Assembly: GCF_013409255.1 (NCBI RefSeq)
Contig: NZ_JACCAS010000001.1
Location: forward strand, 930,001-994,000
Direction: 5' to 3'
DNA length: 64,000 nucleotides
Source of the DNA: Paraburkholderia bryophila
GTDB lineage: Bacteria; Pseudomonadota; Gammaproteobacteria; Burkholderiales; Burkholderiaceae
The notes beneath the pieces were generated by a model. That model saw only the letters and a list, made by a program, of their open reading frames with translations. It was not told the DNA's origin and did no database searches. Shown piece after piece: positions 48,051 through 56,050 of the stretch (within the stretch, counting starts at the first letter, position 1; each line of letters begins with the position of its first letter). A program made the position numbers and the translations under genes.

Positions 48051-48249
48051 AGCGCCCCGCGCGTGGCGAGGCAAATCCGACGACTCTCATCGCGGAGGAG
48101 ACAGGTCGAGAGCGAAGCGCCGACAAGTCGGATGGCGCTATGCCTGTTTAACCCGGTGGGGCGCTCTTCAGCGCATACGCTCTCGGATTGACGTCGTTCG
48201 GTTGTGTTCTGCGTAGCCTGCCTACGCGTAACGGCGTCAGCCCGAGAGC
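48051..48249. ncRNA. Two adjacent multi-stem structured elements, candidate RNA
   Basis: Element 1: AGCGCCCC (48051-48058) pairs with GGGGCGCT (48158-48165), enclosing AGGCA/TGCCT, ATCCGAC/GTCGGAT (48075-48081 and 48127-48133) and CTCTC/GAGAG. Element 2: GCTCTCGG (48179) with CCGAGAGC (48242-48249), enclosing TGACGTCGTT/AACGGCGTCA and GCGTAG/CTACGC. Nested pairing in a gene-free stretch points to RNA structure. Strand unknown; on the minus strand it would lie in the late leader. Confidence 0.6.
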
Positions 48250-48253
48250 ACAC

Positions 48254-48287
48254 AAAAAACAAAATCCGCGAGTCGTTTGACTGGCGG
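48254..48287 (-). terminator. Strong terminator upstream of late genes
   Basis: Stem CCGC-x-AGTC / GACT-x-GCGG (48266-48287, loop GTTT), followed on the minus strand by A, TTTT, G, TTTTTT. It lies between the Q-like gene and the late genes, the place of lambda tR'. Confidence 0.78.
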
Positions 48288-48344
48288 GTTCTTGTGAGAG
48301 GCAGTAATTCAGCCTTTCACAAATCATAGGTTTTTACCCCGAAA

Positions 48345-48382
48345 GTGTAAACCGTCATTTCGGAAACCAAAATGGTTTACAC
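48345..48382. promoter_or_regulatory. 9-bp inverted repeat at the end of the Q-like gene
   Basis: GTGTAAACC (48345-48353) and GGTTTACAC (48374-48382) are perfect inverted copies 20 bp apart, overlapping the stop of the Q-like gene. Possible regulator site or late-promoter element. Confidence 0.5.
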
Positions 48383-48808
48383 CTGAAATTCATGGGTTGA
48401 AACGCTGAATTCGACAGGCGCACCCATCATGCGCCGGTAAGAAGAATATGCTTCGCCGCGCGCTTTCCGCATTGCCTTGTAGAAGCCTTGCGTCGTGATC
48501 CCCATCTCTGCGGCGACCAACTTAATAGGTCTGAGACGGTGGATGTAGAAGTGGTACATGGCCGTCTTGCCTGTGCTCTCGGGTTGCGACAACAACGACA
48601 GGTTGAAATAACTAAGGTCGGCCGACAGAATCGCATTGGGCGGCTCGCCAACGCGGGATGGCTGAAGCCGCGCCAGAATCGTCGGCGGGATCGGCGGCGC
48701 AAACAGCCGGCGCGAACGATGCCACTCAGCCCACTGCAAGCAGAACATGTGCAGTTCTTGATTCGGGTCTTCCTGCTTCTCCTGGGCCTGCAATTGATCG
48801 TTGATCAT
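48377..48808 (-). CDS. Q-like late antiterminator (putative)
   Basis: 143 residues. The start region has the LQWAEWHRSRRLF pattern seen in phage Q proteins, and the C-terminus has a HTH (LVAAEMGITTQGFYKAMRKA), as in Q or sigma-70 region 4-like factors. Last gene before the late region; a terminator follows it directly. This fits switching on late genes by antitermination. Family assignment is from pattern and place. Confidence 0.7.
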   Translation of the reverse strand: MINDQLQAQEKQEDPNQELHMFCLQWAEWHRSRRLFAPPIPPTILARLQPSRVGEPPNAILSADLSYFNLSLLSQPESTGKTAMYHFYIHRLRPIKLVAAEMGITTQGFYKAMRKARGEAYSSYRRMMGAPVEFSVSTHEFQV

Positions 48809-49002
48809 TTATTCCCCGCGCGGTATCGGTTGCATCGAATCATGTTGAATACGTCTTGCTGCGCCTTCTGAATTCCCTTCTGACACAAAAACTTGCGGAA
48901 GCCCGGTGTGTAATCACGGTTAAGATCCCGGCAACCGGCGCAGGTCGTTTCCTGCCGCTCCTGCACGATGATCATTGGATCGCGCTGCTCGGGCAGCCTC
49001 AT
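48805..49002 (-). CDS. Small Cys-rich phage protein
   Basis: 65 residues from ATG 49002, which overlaps the upstream stop (ATGA). Residues CAGC...C...C (QETTCAGCRDL, KFLCQKG, MIRCNRY) may hold zinc. Coupled to the Q-like gene start by 4 nt. Unknown function. Confidence 0.7.
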   Translation of the reverse strand: MRLPEQRDPMIIVQERQETTCAGCRDLNRDYTPGFRKFLCQKGIQKAQQDVFNMIRCNRYRAGNK

Positions 49003-49265
49003 ACACACCCCATCGACGCGCGGTATTTCGCATAGGGCTTGCGAATGTACTGATCGAACCGCGCACGCGCAGCGGGGTCGTGGTCGAGATCCGCGCGGCT
49101 CGCGATCCCGCATACCGTTCGAATGAACTGCGCCGCCATCGACGCGCCATGGCAGGGGTTTTCCTGAATGAAGCTCACCCAATCCCAAAACGCTTGTTCG
49201 TTCGACCACATGCCGGCCAGCTTCGCGAGTTCGCCGCCCTTTCGGCGTTCTGCCAGCGCGCTCAC
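48999..49265 (-). CDS. Hypothetical phage protein
   Basis: 88 residues from GTG 49265, overlapping the upstream stop (GTGA). Helical with many Trp/Phe (WSNEQAFWDWVSFIQENPCH). Typical of small early genes in such prophages; not recognised. Confidence 0.65.
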   Translation of the reverse strand: MSALAERRKGGELAKLAGMWSNEQAFWDWVSFIQENPCHGASMAAQFIRTVCGIASRADLDHDPAARARFDQYIRKPYAKYRASMGCV

Positions 49266-49513
49266 ATGACCACCGTGAAGTGAATGCCCCAGTGCATCAG
49301 CCAATCGACCAGTGCGGCCCGCAGCTCGGCGGCACGCGGAAACGCGAATTCGACCTGAATCCGGTTTTGCTCAAGCACTTCGATCTGCCCAACCAGCGGG
49401 CAACCGTCGAAGGAAATGAGCTTCACCTTGGTGATACTGTCGACACGCTGGCTGCTCGACGCGATGAGGCTGTCCGGTATGTCGGCGTATTGGATGTAGG
49501 CGTGTGCGCTCAT
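49262..49513 (-). CDS. Hypothetical phage protein
   Basis: 83 residues. Ends LVDWLMHWGIHFTVVM. No membrane span. Overlaps both neighbours by 4 nt, part of a tightly packed operon. Not recognised. Confidence 0.65.
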   Translation of the reverse strand: MSAHAYIQYADIPDSLIASSSQRVDSITKVKLISFDGCPLVGQIEVLEQNRIQVEFAFPRAAELRAALVDWLMHWGIHFTVVM

Positions 49514-49680
49514 GCCTCGGCTCGCGGCGAAGTTAAGGGTGTCGGGCTGGGCTTGTGGGCGTCGCAGTATTCACGCCCTTCGTGCTGCCAATGTGCCTTG
49601 ACGCGCGGGCCGAGCTTTCGGCACACGCAGCAGTAGCGCCAGCCACCACGCTCCACCATTTCCTTCGTGATTCGCTTCAT
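49510..49680 (-). CDS. Small zinc-ribbon-like protein
   Basis: 56 residues from ATG 49680. YCCVCRKLG and REYCDAH give a C-x2-C ... C-x2-H zinc-binding pattern. Overlaps neighbours by 4 nt. Unknown role. Confidence 0.68.
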   Translation of the reverse strand: MKRITKEMVERGGWRYCCVCRKLGPRVKAHWQHEGREYCDAHKPSPTPLTSPRAEA

Positions 49681-50003
49681 GCCATCTCCCTCACGTTCCA
49701 CTCCGGTTCGCCGCTGGCAAGAAACGCCGCTAGCGTCTTTCGATGCGTGTTCACCCACACTTGCACGCGAATCGTCCCGTCCTCATTGAAACCGGCCACT
49801 GAGACGTGCTCGCGCAAATCGTCGCCAATCTCTATGTCCGCGTGGATATAACCTCGGCCGAACGTTCCACCGCTGCGATCGTGCGACTCACATACCGGGC
49901 CATAAAGGCGCGTCGCCTTGAACCAGTCGCCGTGATATGTCGACTGCGCGCGGCCGCGCACGCGGCGAAGCGACTTCAACGGGATATTCACAAACACCTG
50001 CAT
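49677..50003 (-). CDS. Hypothetical phage protein
   Basis: 108 residues from ATG 50003 (MQVFVNIPLKSLRRVRGRAQ), joined to the upstream stop as TAATG. Beta-rich middle (GYIHADIEIGDDLREHVSVA). Not recognised. Confidence 0.65.
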   Translation of the reverse strand: MQVFVNIPLKSLRRVRGRAQSTYHGDWFKATRLYGPVCESHDRSGGTFGRGYIHADIEIGDDLREHVSVAGFNEDGTIRVQVWVNTHRKTLAAFLASGEPEWNVREMA

Positions 50004-50443
50004 TACGCTGCCTCCTGCATTTCCAATCCCATCTTTCGAGCGCGCCGCTGCTCCCATTGCGAAAACCCGGCGTCAAACCTTGCGAACTTCTCCTCACGCG
50101 TCGCCGGGCCTTGATCGAGCCATTGGTGGCAAAGCATGCAGCCCGGCAACGTCCGTTCATGGCTCGCCTTCAACCCCATGCCCTTGCCAGCGCTCAGCCG
50201 ATTGTCGTGGCACGGCACCACCGTCGGATCTGCCCAATCGCTGCGCGCGCATTTCACGTTCAGGAAGCACGGTTCGCCGCGGCACGCCGCTAGATACTTC
50301 GCGCCCTCCGCGACCGTGACCCGCCTCTTCCTGGTCTTGATCGCCGCCTTGCGCATCAGCGTCTGCATGTGAAACGTCGTCTTGAAGGCGTCCGTTTGCT
50401 TGCGCATGAAGCCGGTACGCTTCATCGGGGCCGACCGCTTCAC
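50003..50443 (-). CDS. DUF1364 nuclease-like protein
   Basis: 146 residues. CRGEPCFLNVKC, VPCHDNR, GMGLKASHERTLPGCMLCHQ follow the DUF1364 family pattern, an HNH-like metal site. The basic N-terminus (MKRSAPMKRTGFMRKQ) likely binds DNA. Such proteins sit with replication/recombination genes in lambdoid phages. Confidence 0.75.
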   Translation of the reverse strand: MKRSAPMKRTGFMRKQTDAFKTTFHMQTLMRKAAIKTRKRRVTVAEGAKYLAACRGEPCFLNVKCARSDWADPTVVPCHDNRLSAGKGMGLKASHERTLPGCMLCHQWLDQGPATREEKFARFDAGFSQWEQRRARKMGLEMQEAA

Positions 50444-50805
50444 GCCGTCTCCACATCGAGCAGTTCAATGACAGCGTCCTGCGAGATCACCGGAAAGTCG
50501 CCGGCTATTCCCATCAGGCGGCGCGCCTGAAATACCCTCAACCCAAGATCGCGCGCAAGGTTGTGTTCGATGGACGCGCCCCGTGACTCGTTCCATCGCG
50601 GCAATAGAGCTATGCCGTCGCAGTCCAACAATTGCTTAATGTCGGCGCGCATGCAGACAAGCCATTCAGCATTCGTACCGGCGTTGATCTCTGCAGGATT
50701 GACGATGTCGAACCCCAAGGCGCGCAGGCGCGCTGCTTCGGCGTGGAACATTGGGAAGTTAAGTTCCGCGTAACCCGTCATCGGACCGGCGAGGTAAAGT
50801 TTCAT
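50440..50805 (-). CDS. DUF4406 nucleoside-deoxyribosyltransferase-like protein
   Basis: 121 residues. Start MKLYLAGPMTGYAELNFPMF, core DIKQLLDCDGIALLPRWNES and RGASIEHNLARDLGL match the DUF4406/NDT fold. May act on nucleosides; substrate unknown. Confidence 0.82.
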   Translation of the reverse strand: MKLYLAGPMTGYAELNFPMFHAEAARLRALGFDIVNPAEINAGTNAEWLVCMRADIKQLLDCDGIALLPRWNESRGASIEHNLARDLGLRVFQARRLMGIAGDFPVISQDAVIELLDVETA

Positions 50806-51449
50806 GCTGTCTGACTCCCAACGCGCGCCATGGACGAAATGGCGTCGAATACAACGCGATCGGCCTGCCGCATACGGGCAGCCGGGAGGCGGTATTTTTC
50901 GTCCTTCAGTCGCTCGAGCACCGGGTCATAACTCGCACGCGTCGGCGCGGGCGCAGCATTTGGCTTTGCCTTCGCTCGCGGCGAGCCTTCTCTCTTGGCC
51001 TTCACAGGTCGCTCGACGCGATTACGCTCCCGAAAGCGTGCCGAATAGACCTTAGCGGGCGTGTGCGCTGCCGGCGGCCGCACGGCGTTCGTGCCCGGAC
51101 CAGCCTTGAAAACGTAGCAGCGGTGAACGCCGATATATGCGTGAACGTGGAATCTGACGCCGTCCGCCAGCAGGCGCAATTGCTCACCCACGTATTTCTT
51201 GCGGCCACCGACGGCCTTCACTACCTCGCGTATCGTGCGCGGTTCGCCGTCGGACATGAGTTCGTGGATGAGGCAAAGAACGCTCTGGCCGCGGGCCTTC
51301 ACTAAGCCGATTGCGTGAGCCTTTGCCTCAATCGAATCAAAGGAACGACGCGGCAAGCGATGGGCCTGCGATTCCACGGTTTCCGTCGATGCGTAGATTT
51401 CGCGGAGAGTGGCGATCTCATCTTCGGAATATTCGACAATCTGATTCAT
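50802..51449 (-). CDS. Putative DNA-binding phage protein
   Basis: 215 residues. The N-terminal part (YSEDEIATLREIYASTETVE, RSFDSIEAKAHAIGLVK) looks like a SANT/HTH segment and residues 55-110 like a winged helix (DGEPRTIREVVKAVGGRKKY). The C-terminus is basic and Ala/Pro-rich. Place in the operon suggests a regulatory or replication role. Confidence 0.62.
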   Translation of the reverse strand: MNQIVEYSEDEIATLREIYASTETVESQAHRLPRRSFDSIEAKAHAIGLVKARGQSVLCLIHELMSDGEPRTIREVVKAVGGRKKYVGEQLRLLADGVRFHVHAYIGVHRCYVFKAGPGTNAVRPPAAHTPAKVYSARFRERNRVERPVKAKREGSPRAKAKPNAAPAPTRASYDPVLERLKDEKYRLPAARMRQADRVVFDAISSMARVGSQTA

Positions 51450-52048
51450 TTAACCTCCCTGATCTGGATGCCGCGCGCGGCCATCAGATGACGTTTGATG
51501 CGGTATCCCTCAGTGACGCGACCCTTCACGTCTTCGACGACCGTCTCGCCGCCCTGCTCGTAGACGAAGTCCGCGACATAGCGCAGCGGCGGCCGTTTTC
51601 GGCCCGCGATCACCACCCCGTCGGCCAAGATGAATGGCACCTGCAGCTCGAGTTCGCTGATCTCGCCGCGAACCTGCATTTGCACCAGCTCGTGCCAGCG
51701 ATGCATTTCCCGCTTGCTGTCGAACTTGATGCCGCCGCTCTCGCACTTCGTGTTGCGGTACTTCGACGGCTTCACTGGCTTCGTAAGGCTCGCGAACGTC
51801 TTGCCCAGAGGCGTCGGGCTGCCGATCTGTGCCGCGGTGCGGGCCGAACCGGCAATGCTCAAAGCAATCGCCGGTGCGCCGACGCCGTCGGCAATGTCGT
51901 CGAACGCCGGCACCGGCGCGAGGCCAAACTTCTCGGCAAGCTTCTTCTGTGCGTATCCAGGCCTAGGCGCGCGATCTTCGCGCACGTTCGCCGTACCTAC
52001 GGTCTTCGTCCCTTCCGGGTAGCGGAGTGCGGTCGTGCGGCTGGTCAT
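51446..52048 (-). CDS. DUF1064 nuclease-like protein
   Basis: 200 residues from ATG 52048. The C-terminal domain has GIKFDSKREMHRW (Glu), PLRYVADFVYEQGGE (Asp) and TVVEDVKGR (Glu-x-Lys), the PD-(D/E)XK layout of DUF1064, related to phage resolvases. The first 90 residues are low-complexity. Overlaps the initiator stop (ATGA). Confidence 0.8.
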   Translation of the reverse strand: MTSRTTALRYPEGTKTVGTANVREDRAPRPGYAQKKLAEKFGLAPVPAFDDIADGVGAPAIALSIAGSARTAAQIGSPTPLGKTFASLTKPVKPSKYRNTKCESGGIKFDSKREMHRWHELVQMQVRGEISELELQVPFILADGVVIAGRKRPPLRYVADFVYEQGGETVVEDVKGRVTEGYRIKRHLMAARGIQIREVK

Positions 52049-53052
52049 GCAGCCTCCGCGTGCGCGGCCTTGTCGCGCGGAATATCGTTGAAGTACCCGT
52101 AGAGCGCGTCGTATTGCTCGTCGCCGAAGCGCGCCGCGTCGCGCAGCATCTCTTCCATCCATTCGCCCGGGCCGGCCGCCTTCACCACGCGCGCCTTGAA
52201 GCGCATGAAGACCTCGCCTTCCTTTTGCGTGACGCCGAGCTGCTTGCCGCGCTCCGCGACGCCGGCATTCGACTTGTGCCAGTCCGCCGCGATCAAACCG
52301 GCTGCAGCGCCCCCGACAGGCAGCGATTGGGCCTTCACCGGAAACAGCCCAGTCCAACCGCGCAGCACGGCTTCCTCGACGCTGACCTCGGGGCTCTGCC
52401 CAGAAGCAGCGAGCATTTCGAGTTTCTTGATCGACACGCGTGCCGCCGGCCGAGTCCAGGGGGCGTCCTTGCTTTTCGCTTCGCGGTGTTCGCACCACAT
52501 GTCCCACACAACGAACGGAATTGCCTCAGGCAGTTCGATGTTCAAAAGCTCTGCATGCAACGCAACTCGCGGCTCTCGCCGCGCAGGTTGGTGGTTCTCT
52601 GATGGTTCTTCTGGTGGTTCTTGGTGAATCGGGTGCAACCCATTGCACCCTTTAGCGAAACCCGTTGCACCCTTTGTGTCGCCCGTTGCACCCTTTTGTG
52701 CTGCCCGTTGCACCCTTTTTATGGGTGCAACGCTTGCGCCCTTTGAGCCAGACGAAAAGGGTGCAATTTCTGCTCCGTTTATCCATTCAGGATTGATGCG
52801 GTATTCGCACGCGCGACCGCGCCCGCCGCTAGCGTTTGCAACCTTGATCAGCCAGCCGCTTTTCACCATGCCTTGAATCTGATACTGAACCGCGCGGGGC
52901 GAGCGGCGCACCTTTTCCGCCATCGTTTCAATGCTCGGGAAAATGTGCTCGCCGCTGTCGTCGCAGAAGTCCGCGAGTTTCAGCGCGAGCAACAGCTCGT
53001 GATCCTCGCCGGGGTAGCGATCCCAAACCATCGTCTGGATCTTGATGCTCAC
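52045..53052 (-). CDS. Replication initiator, lambda O-like
   Basis: 335 residues. The N-terminal winged HTH (DSGEHIFPSIETMAEKVRRS, PRAVQYQIQGMVKSGWLIKV) binds DNA. Residues about 105-145 are a KGATG-type repeat that is the translation of DNA iterons. The C-terminal half may recruit helicase. No helicase loader gene (P or DnaC) was seen next to it. Confidence 0.8.
   Translation of the reverse strand: MSIKIQTMVWDRYPGEDHELLLALKLADFCDDSGEHIFPSIETMAEKVRRSPRAVQYQIQGMVKSGWLIKVANASGGRGRACEYRINPEWINGAEIAPFSSGSKGASVAPIKRVQRAAQKGATGDTKGATGFAKGCNGLHPIHQEPPEEPSENHQPARREPRVALHAELLNIELPEAIPFVVWDMWCEHREAKSKDAPWTRPAARVSIKKLEMLAASGQSPEVSVEEAVLRGWTGLFPVKAQSLPVGGAAAGLIAADWHKSNAGVAERGKQLGVTQKEGEVFMRFKARVVKAAGPGEWMEEMLRDAARFGDEQYDALYGYFNDIPRDKAAHAEAA
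52631..52766. repeat. Iterons inside the initiator gene, candidate origin
   Basis: TTGCACCCTTT occurs four times on the plus strand (in units at 52641-52653, 52663-52675, 52684-52696 and 52706-52718) with 21-22 bp period. Three inverted copies lie at 52631 (GGGTGCAA), 52723 (GGGTGCAA) and 52756 (AAAGGGTGCAA). Position inside an O-like gene matches the lambda origin. Confidence 0.82.
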
Positions 53053-53861
53053 GCAGTAGCTCCGTCGGCATCACCAACCAAGTGGAGCACCCAGCGCAGC
53101 GCCTCGGCACGCATGCTCATCGGTCCAGCACGATCTATCTCGGCGAGGATTTCTTTGCGCGAGCGGATCTTGGGAGATTTGTCGCCCATCACGGCCCTCT
53201 GCGCTCGCGATCGCGCATGACCGGTCGAGCTCGATCCCGCCGCGATCAACTCGCTCACCTTGCCGCGCTGCTCGTCGGGCGTCAGCTTTGCGAGCAGCTT
53301 CGCGTGCGTGACATTGACCGCACCGCTTTCGACTGCCTTTTGCACGGCCGAGCAGCATTCGAGCAACTGGAGGGTTGCGCGGACTGTCGGTACCTTGCAG
53401 CCGAAAATCACGGCGATCTCGTCTTCGCCTCGGCCGATTGCCATCAGGCGCCGCATCTTCTCGGCGCGGCCCAGCGGTGAATCGGACTGGCACACCTCGT
53501 TTTCGCTCACGATAATGTCGAGCGCGTCACGGGCCTTACCCTTGTGCACGATCGCTGGAATCTGAATTGGCGCCACACCACGAGCTTGACGCCACTCGTT
53601 CGCGAGCCGGGACGCCTTCACCCGCTGCCGACCGACGACGATCTCGACCGCGCCCGTCTCGGGGTTCTTCTGGATCAGGATCGGCTCGATCACGCCTTGG
53701 TAATCGATATTGCGCGCGAGATCCTCGTCTACCGGCAGATGCACGCGCGGGTCGTAGAGAGGGGAGGATTCGTCCACGACCAGCACCAGCACGGCGGGGT
53801 CAAAGAAAAGGACGTTGGTCTTGCCTGACGCGCCGTACGCGTCGATCGAATTTTTAGCCAT
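53049..53861 (-). CDS. ParB-like phage protein
   Basis: 270 residues from ATG 53861. EIVVGRQRVKASRLANEWRQ is the ParB box and IGRGEDEIAVIFGCKVPTVR the HTH. No ParA gene is seen. It overlaps the initiator start (ATGA), so it may help replication or regulate, not segregate. Confidence 0.83.
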   Translation of the reverse strand: MAKNSIDAYGASGKTNVLFFDPAVLVLVVDESSPLYDPRVHLPVDEDLARNIDYQGVIEPILIQKNPETGAVEIVVGRQRVKASRLANEWRQARGVAPIQIPAIVHKGKARDALDIIVSENEVCQSDSPLGRAEKMRRLMAIGRGEDEIAVIFGCKVPTVRATLQLLECCSAVQKAVESGAVNVTHAKLLAKLTPDEQRGKVSELIAAGSSSTGHARSRAQRAVMGDKSPKIRSRKEILAEIDRAGPMSMRAEALRWVLHLVGDADGATA

Positions 53862-54159
53862 GCACCACCACCGCGAGAAGCTGCTGCGGCTTACCCGTGG
53901 CCGTCTCCGTTCTGCGCCCGACGACAACCAGCCGATCAGCGTCGAGAAGCTCGCGAACTCGCCCGCAGACGCTCGACAGCTTGAGATTGGTGATTGCGGC
54001 GATGTCCTCGCGCGTGAGATGTGCGCGCACATGCTCAAAGGCGTCGAGCACCATCCGTTGCTTAACGGACAGATCCTTGACGGTCAGTGCGTGAAAAGCG
54101 TCCTGCTGCGTTTCAGCCACGCGGCGGCCAGAGCGGCCGCTGTAAAAGCTCGCTTCCAT
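53854..54159 (-). CDS. Winged-HTH phage protein
   Basis: 101 residues. LSVKQRMVLDAFEHVRAHLT, REDIAAITNLKLSSVCGRVR form a MarR-like winged helix. Overlaps the ParB-like gene start by 8 nt. Likely early regulator. Confidence 0.7.
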   Translation of the reverse strand: MEASFYSGRSGRRVAETQQDAFHALTVKDLSVKQRMVLDAFEHVRAHLTREDIAAITNLKLSSVCGRVRELLDADRLVVVGRRTETATGKPQQLLAVVVHG

Positions 54160-54273
54160 ATGGGCTTCAGTGAGGAATACTAAATCGGGACATAAGACGC
54201 CTGGTTCGCAAGAGGCTTATGTGTCGATTCATCCCATTTGATGCGCCGGCCAGTCCCGGCCTGCTGCACTGCC

Positions 54274-54474
54274 CTACTTCGTCCCCTCGTGTCCCTTTTT
54301 GGGACGCGCTTCGAATGCCAATACCAGCGGGTGTGAGTACCCGTATGCGCTCTTCAGGACGTGATACCCGAGCAACTCGGGGGTCGAAATCCCCTCTTTC
54401 GCTGCTTGCACCGCCAGATCAGCCGCCTCCGGCGTCGGAAGCTCAACGGTAAGGCTGGTCTTGCGCTGCGTCAT
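54274..54474 (-). CDS. Small phage protein
   Basis: 66 residues. MTQRKTSLTVELPTPEAADL looks like a ribbon-helix-helix start; the C-terminus is basic (RPKKGHEGTK). Coupled to the upstream gene by ATGA. Confidence 0.6.
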   Translation of the reverse strand: MTQRKTSLTVELPTPEAADLAVQAAKEGISTPELLGYHVLKSAYGYSHPLVLAFEARPKKGHEGTK

Positions 54475-54695
54475 GCGGCCACCCGCGTCCCGTTCTGGGC
54501 CGAATTGGCACTGCGGTCGATCAAGTTGGCTGGCAAATTCCCAACTGTGCCAAACAACAGGAGATCAGCCATGCGGGACAAAGCCGCCGAATCACTCTCG
54601 ATGCCGTGCAATGCCTTGAACGCCTGCATGCCGTCATACGTGCGATCGGAAAGCCGGGTCTTCACTTCGTTTCGATACTCGGTGCGACGTGACAT
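54471..54695 (-). CDS. Small phage protein, RHH-like
   Basis: 74 residues. RTEYRNEVKTRLSDRTYDGM resembles an Arc/CopG ribbon-helix-helix. First pair of genes after the Cro-like gene. Unknown target. Confidence 0.6.
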   Translation of the reverse strand: MSRRTEYRNEVKTRLSDRTYDGMQAFKALHGIESDSAALSRMADLLLFGTVGNLPANLIDRSANSAQNGTRVAA

Positions 54696-54717
54696 TTCTT
54701 CCTCCTTTCAAAGGGAA

Positions 54718-54990
54718 CTACTCTTGATCTTCTTTCGGCAGATCGCCGACCGGCGGCTGCACGTCATCGCTTGCAGCGATCGAATCGAAGCCATTTCCCC
54801 AGATGTCGGGCCGCAGCTCGGCCAAGGTAAAGCGAGAGTCGTGAGCAACAATGCGCTTGCAGAGCGCGTTACCGGGCTTCCGCGTGCCCCGAGAGCACAG
54901 ATACAGATAGTCGACGCTCGCCTCGACGGCATCAGCGAACGCTTCGCGCTCAGCGGGCTTGGTCGTCTGGAAATAGGATCGAAGGTTCAT
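54718..54990 (-). CDS. Cro/YdaS-like repressor
   Basis: 90 residues from ATG 54990 (an alternative start at 55008 would add 6). LRSYFQTTKPAEREAFADAV, LYLCSRGTRKPGNALCKRIV fits the YdaS/Cro group. It is the first leftward early gene, divergent from the repressor. Confidence 0.78.
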   Translation of the reverse strand: MNLRSYFQTTKPAEREAFADAVEASVDYLYLCSRGTRKPGNALCKRIVAHDSRFTLAELRPDIWGNGFDSIAASDDVQPPVGDLPKEDQE

Positions 54991-54996
54991 GCTTCG

Positions 54997-55053
54997 ATGA
55001 TAGATCATTTTGATTTGCTTGAGCAAATCTTTTTGCACGTTGATCAAAATGAT
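54997..55053. promoter_or_regulatory. Immunity operator between Cro-like gene and repressor
   Basis: Inverted copies ATCATTTTGAT (55004-55014) and ATCAAAATGAT (55043-55053) flank the palindrome ATTTGCTTGAGCAAAT (55013-55028). A leftward promoter is plausible: -10 TATCAT (minus strand, 55002-54997) and -35 TTGCTC (55026-55021), 18-bp spacer, inside the operator. Confidence 0.8.
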
Positions 55054-55075
55054 TGATTCATCCACTATCGCACCC

Positions 55076-56050
55076 ATGAGAACGGTTAAGGACATCCGCC
55101 GGGATAACGCACGCTCACTGGCAACAGATGGGCCGGCCGAGTTCGCGCGCGCAATCGAGAGCACCACCCAACAGGTGAATCAAACGATCGGGCCGAATCC
55201 GACTCGAAACATCGGGGACCTCCTTGCGCGCCGCATCGAGGCCGCTTACGGGAAAACCATTGGCTGGCTTGATGTTGACCACACCAAACCCGCGTTTGAA
55301 AGCGAGAAGAGTGTCGACAAGGCGGCGCTGATCCCGCAATCCGAGTCACCCAAAACGGATAAAGTTGTTGCTGCAAAACTGACCTCACCGCAGCGCTTGA
55401 GAGCAGCGCTCGGCCCCATGAATCTGTCTGCCGAAACTCTTGCAGCAGTCGCAAAGATCGGTGTGGACGTGTCCTCCCAATGGCTCGATGGCGAAGGCCC
55501 AGAAATCACCCTTGTGCAGGCCGTCGCTATTCAGAACACATATGGCGTCAATGCGGTTTGGCTGACCAAAGGCAAAGGGGAAGCTGGCGTAGCGGTTCGT
55601 TTCAACGACGAGTTCCGCCCGTTTCCGATTACAAATTGGAAACCGATTCCGGTGGTGGGAATGGCGCAGCTGGGTGACGATGGACACTGGGCGGATCTTG
55701 AGTATCCGGTTGGGCACGGCGATGGGTATGTGGACTTTCCCTCTCGCGACCCCGACGCATATGCCCTACGGTGCGCGGGCGACTCAATGCGTCCGCGCAT
55801 TAGAGACGGCGAATACGCAATCATTGAACCGGGACATCCTGTCGAGCCGGGCGATGACGTCCTCGTCAGATCTAAAGACGGTCGCGTGATGATCAAGACC
55901 TTCCTCTATCAGCGCGCCGGCCGAATCCACCTTATATCAGTCAACGAAACTCATCCGCCCGTTATATTCGAAGCCGATGAAATCGACCGCATGCATTTCG
56001 TGGTGGCTACAGCGCGCGCTTCGATGTTTCGTCCTGGGAGTGCAGACTGA
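55076..56050 (+). CDS. Double-HTH S24 prophage repressor
   Basis: 324 residues from ATG 55076 (MRTVKDIRRDNARSL); ATG 55049 would add 9, and neither has a good Shine-Dalgarno. Two HTH-like domains (about residues 3-66 and 105-165) precede the S24/LexA-like peptidase domain with Ser237 (CAGDSMRP) and Lys274 (RVMIKTF). At the usual cleavage place it has VVGMAQ, without the Ala-Gly seen in LexA. Maintains lysogeny; SOS cleavage is uncertain. Confidence 0.87.
   Translation: MRTVKDIRRDNARSLATDGPAEFARAIESTTQQVNQTIGPNPTRNIGDLLARRIEAAYGKTIGWLDVDHTKPAFESEKSVDKAALIPQSESPKTDKVVAAKLTSPQRLRAALGPMNLSAETLAAVAKIGVDVSSQWLDGEGPEITLVQAVAIQNTYGVNAVWLTKGKGEAGVAVRFNDEFRPFPITNWKPIPVVGMAQLGDDGHWADLEYPVGHGDGYVDFPSRDPDAYALRCAGDSMRPRIRDGEYAIIEPGHPVEPGDDVLVRSKDGRVMIKTFLYQRAGRIHLISVNETHPPVIFEADEIDRMHFVVATARASMFRPGSAD

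Noticed and set aside
53049..53861. A plasmid-like ParAB partition system
   Set aside because: No ParA gene or parS-like cluster was seen next to the ParB-like gene; the prophage is integrated.
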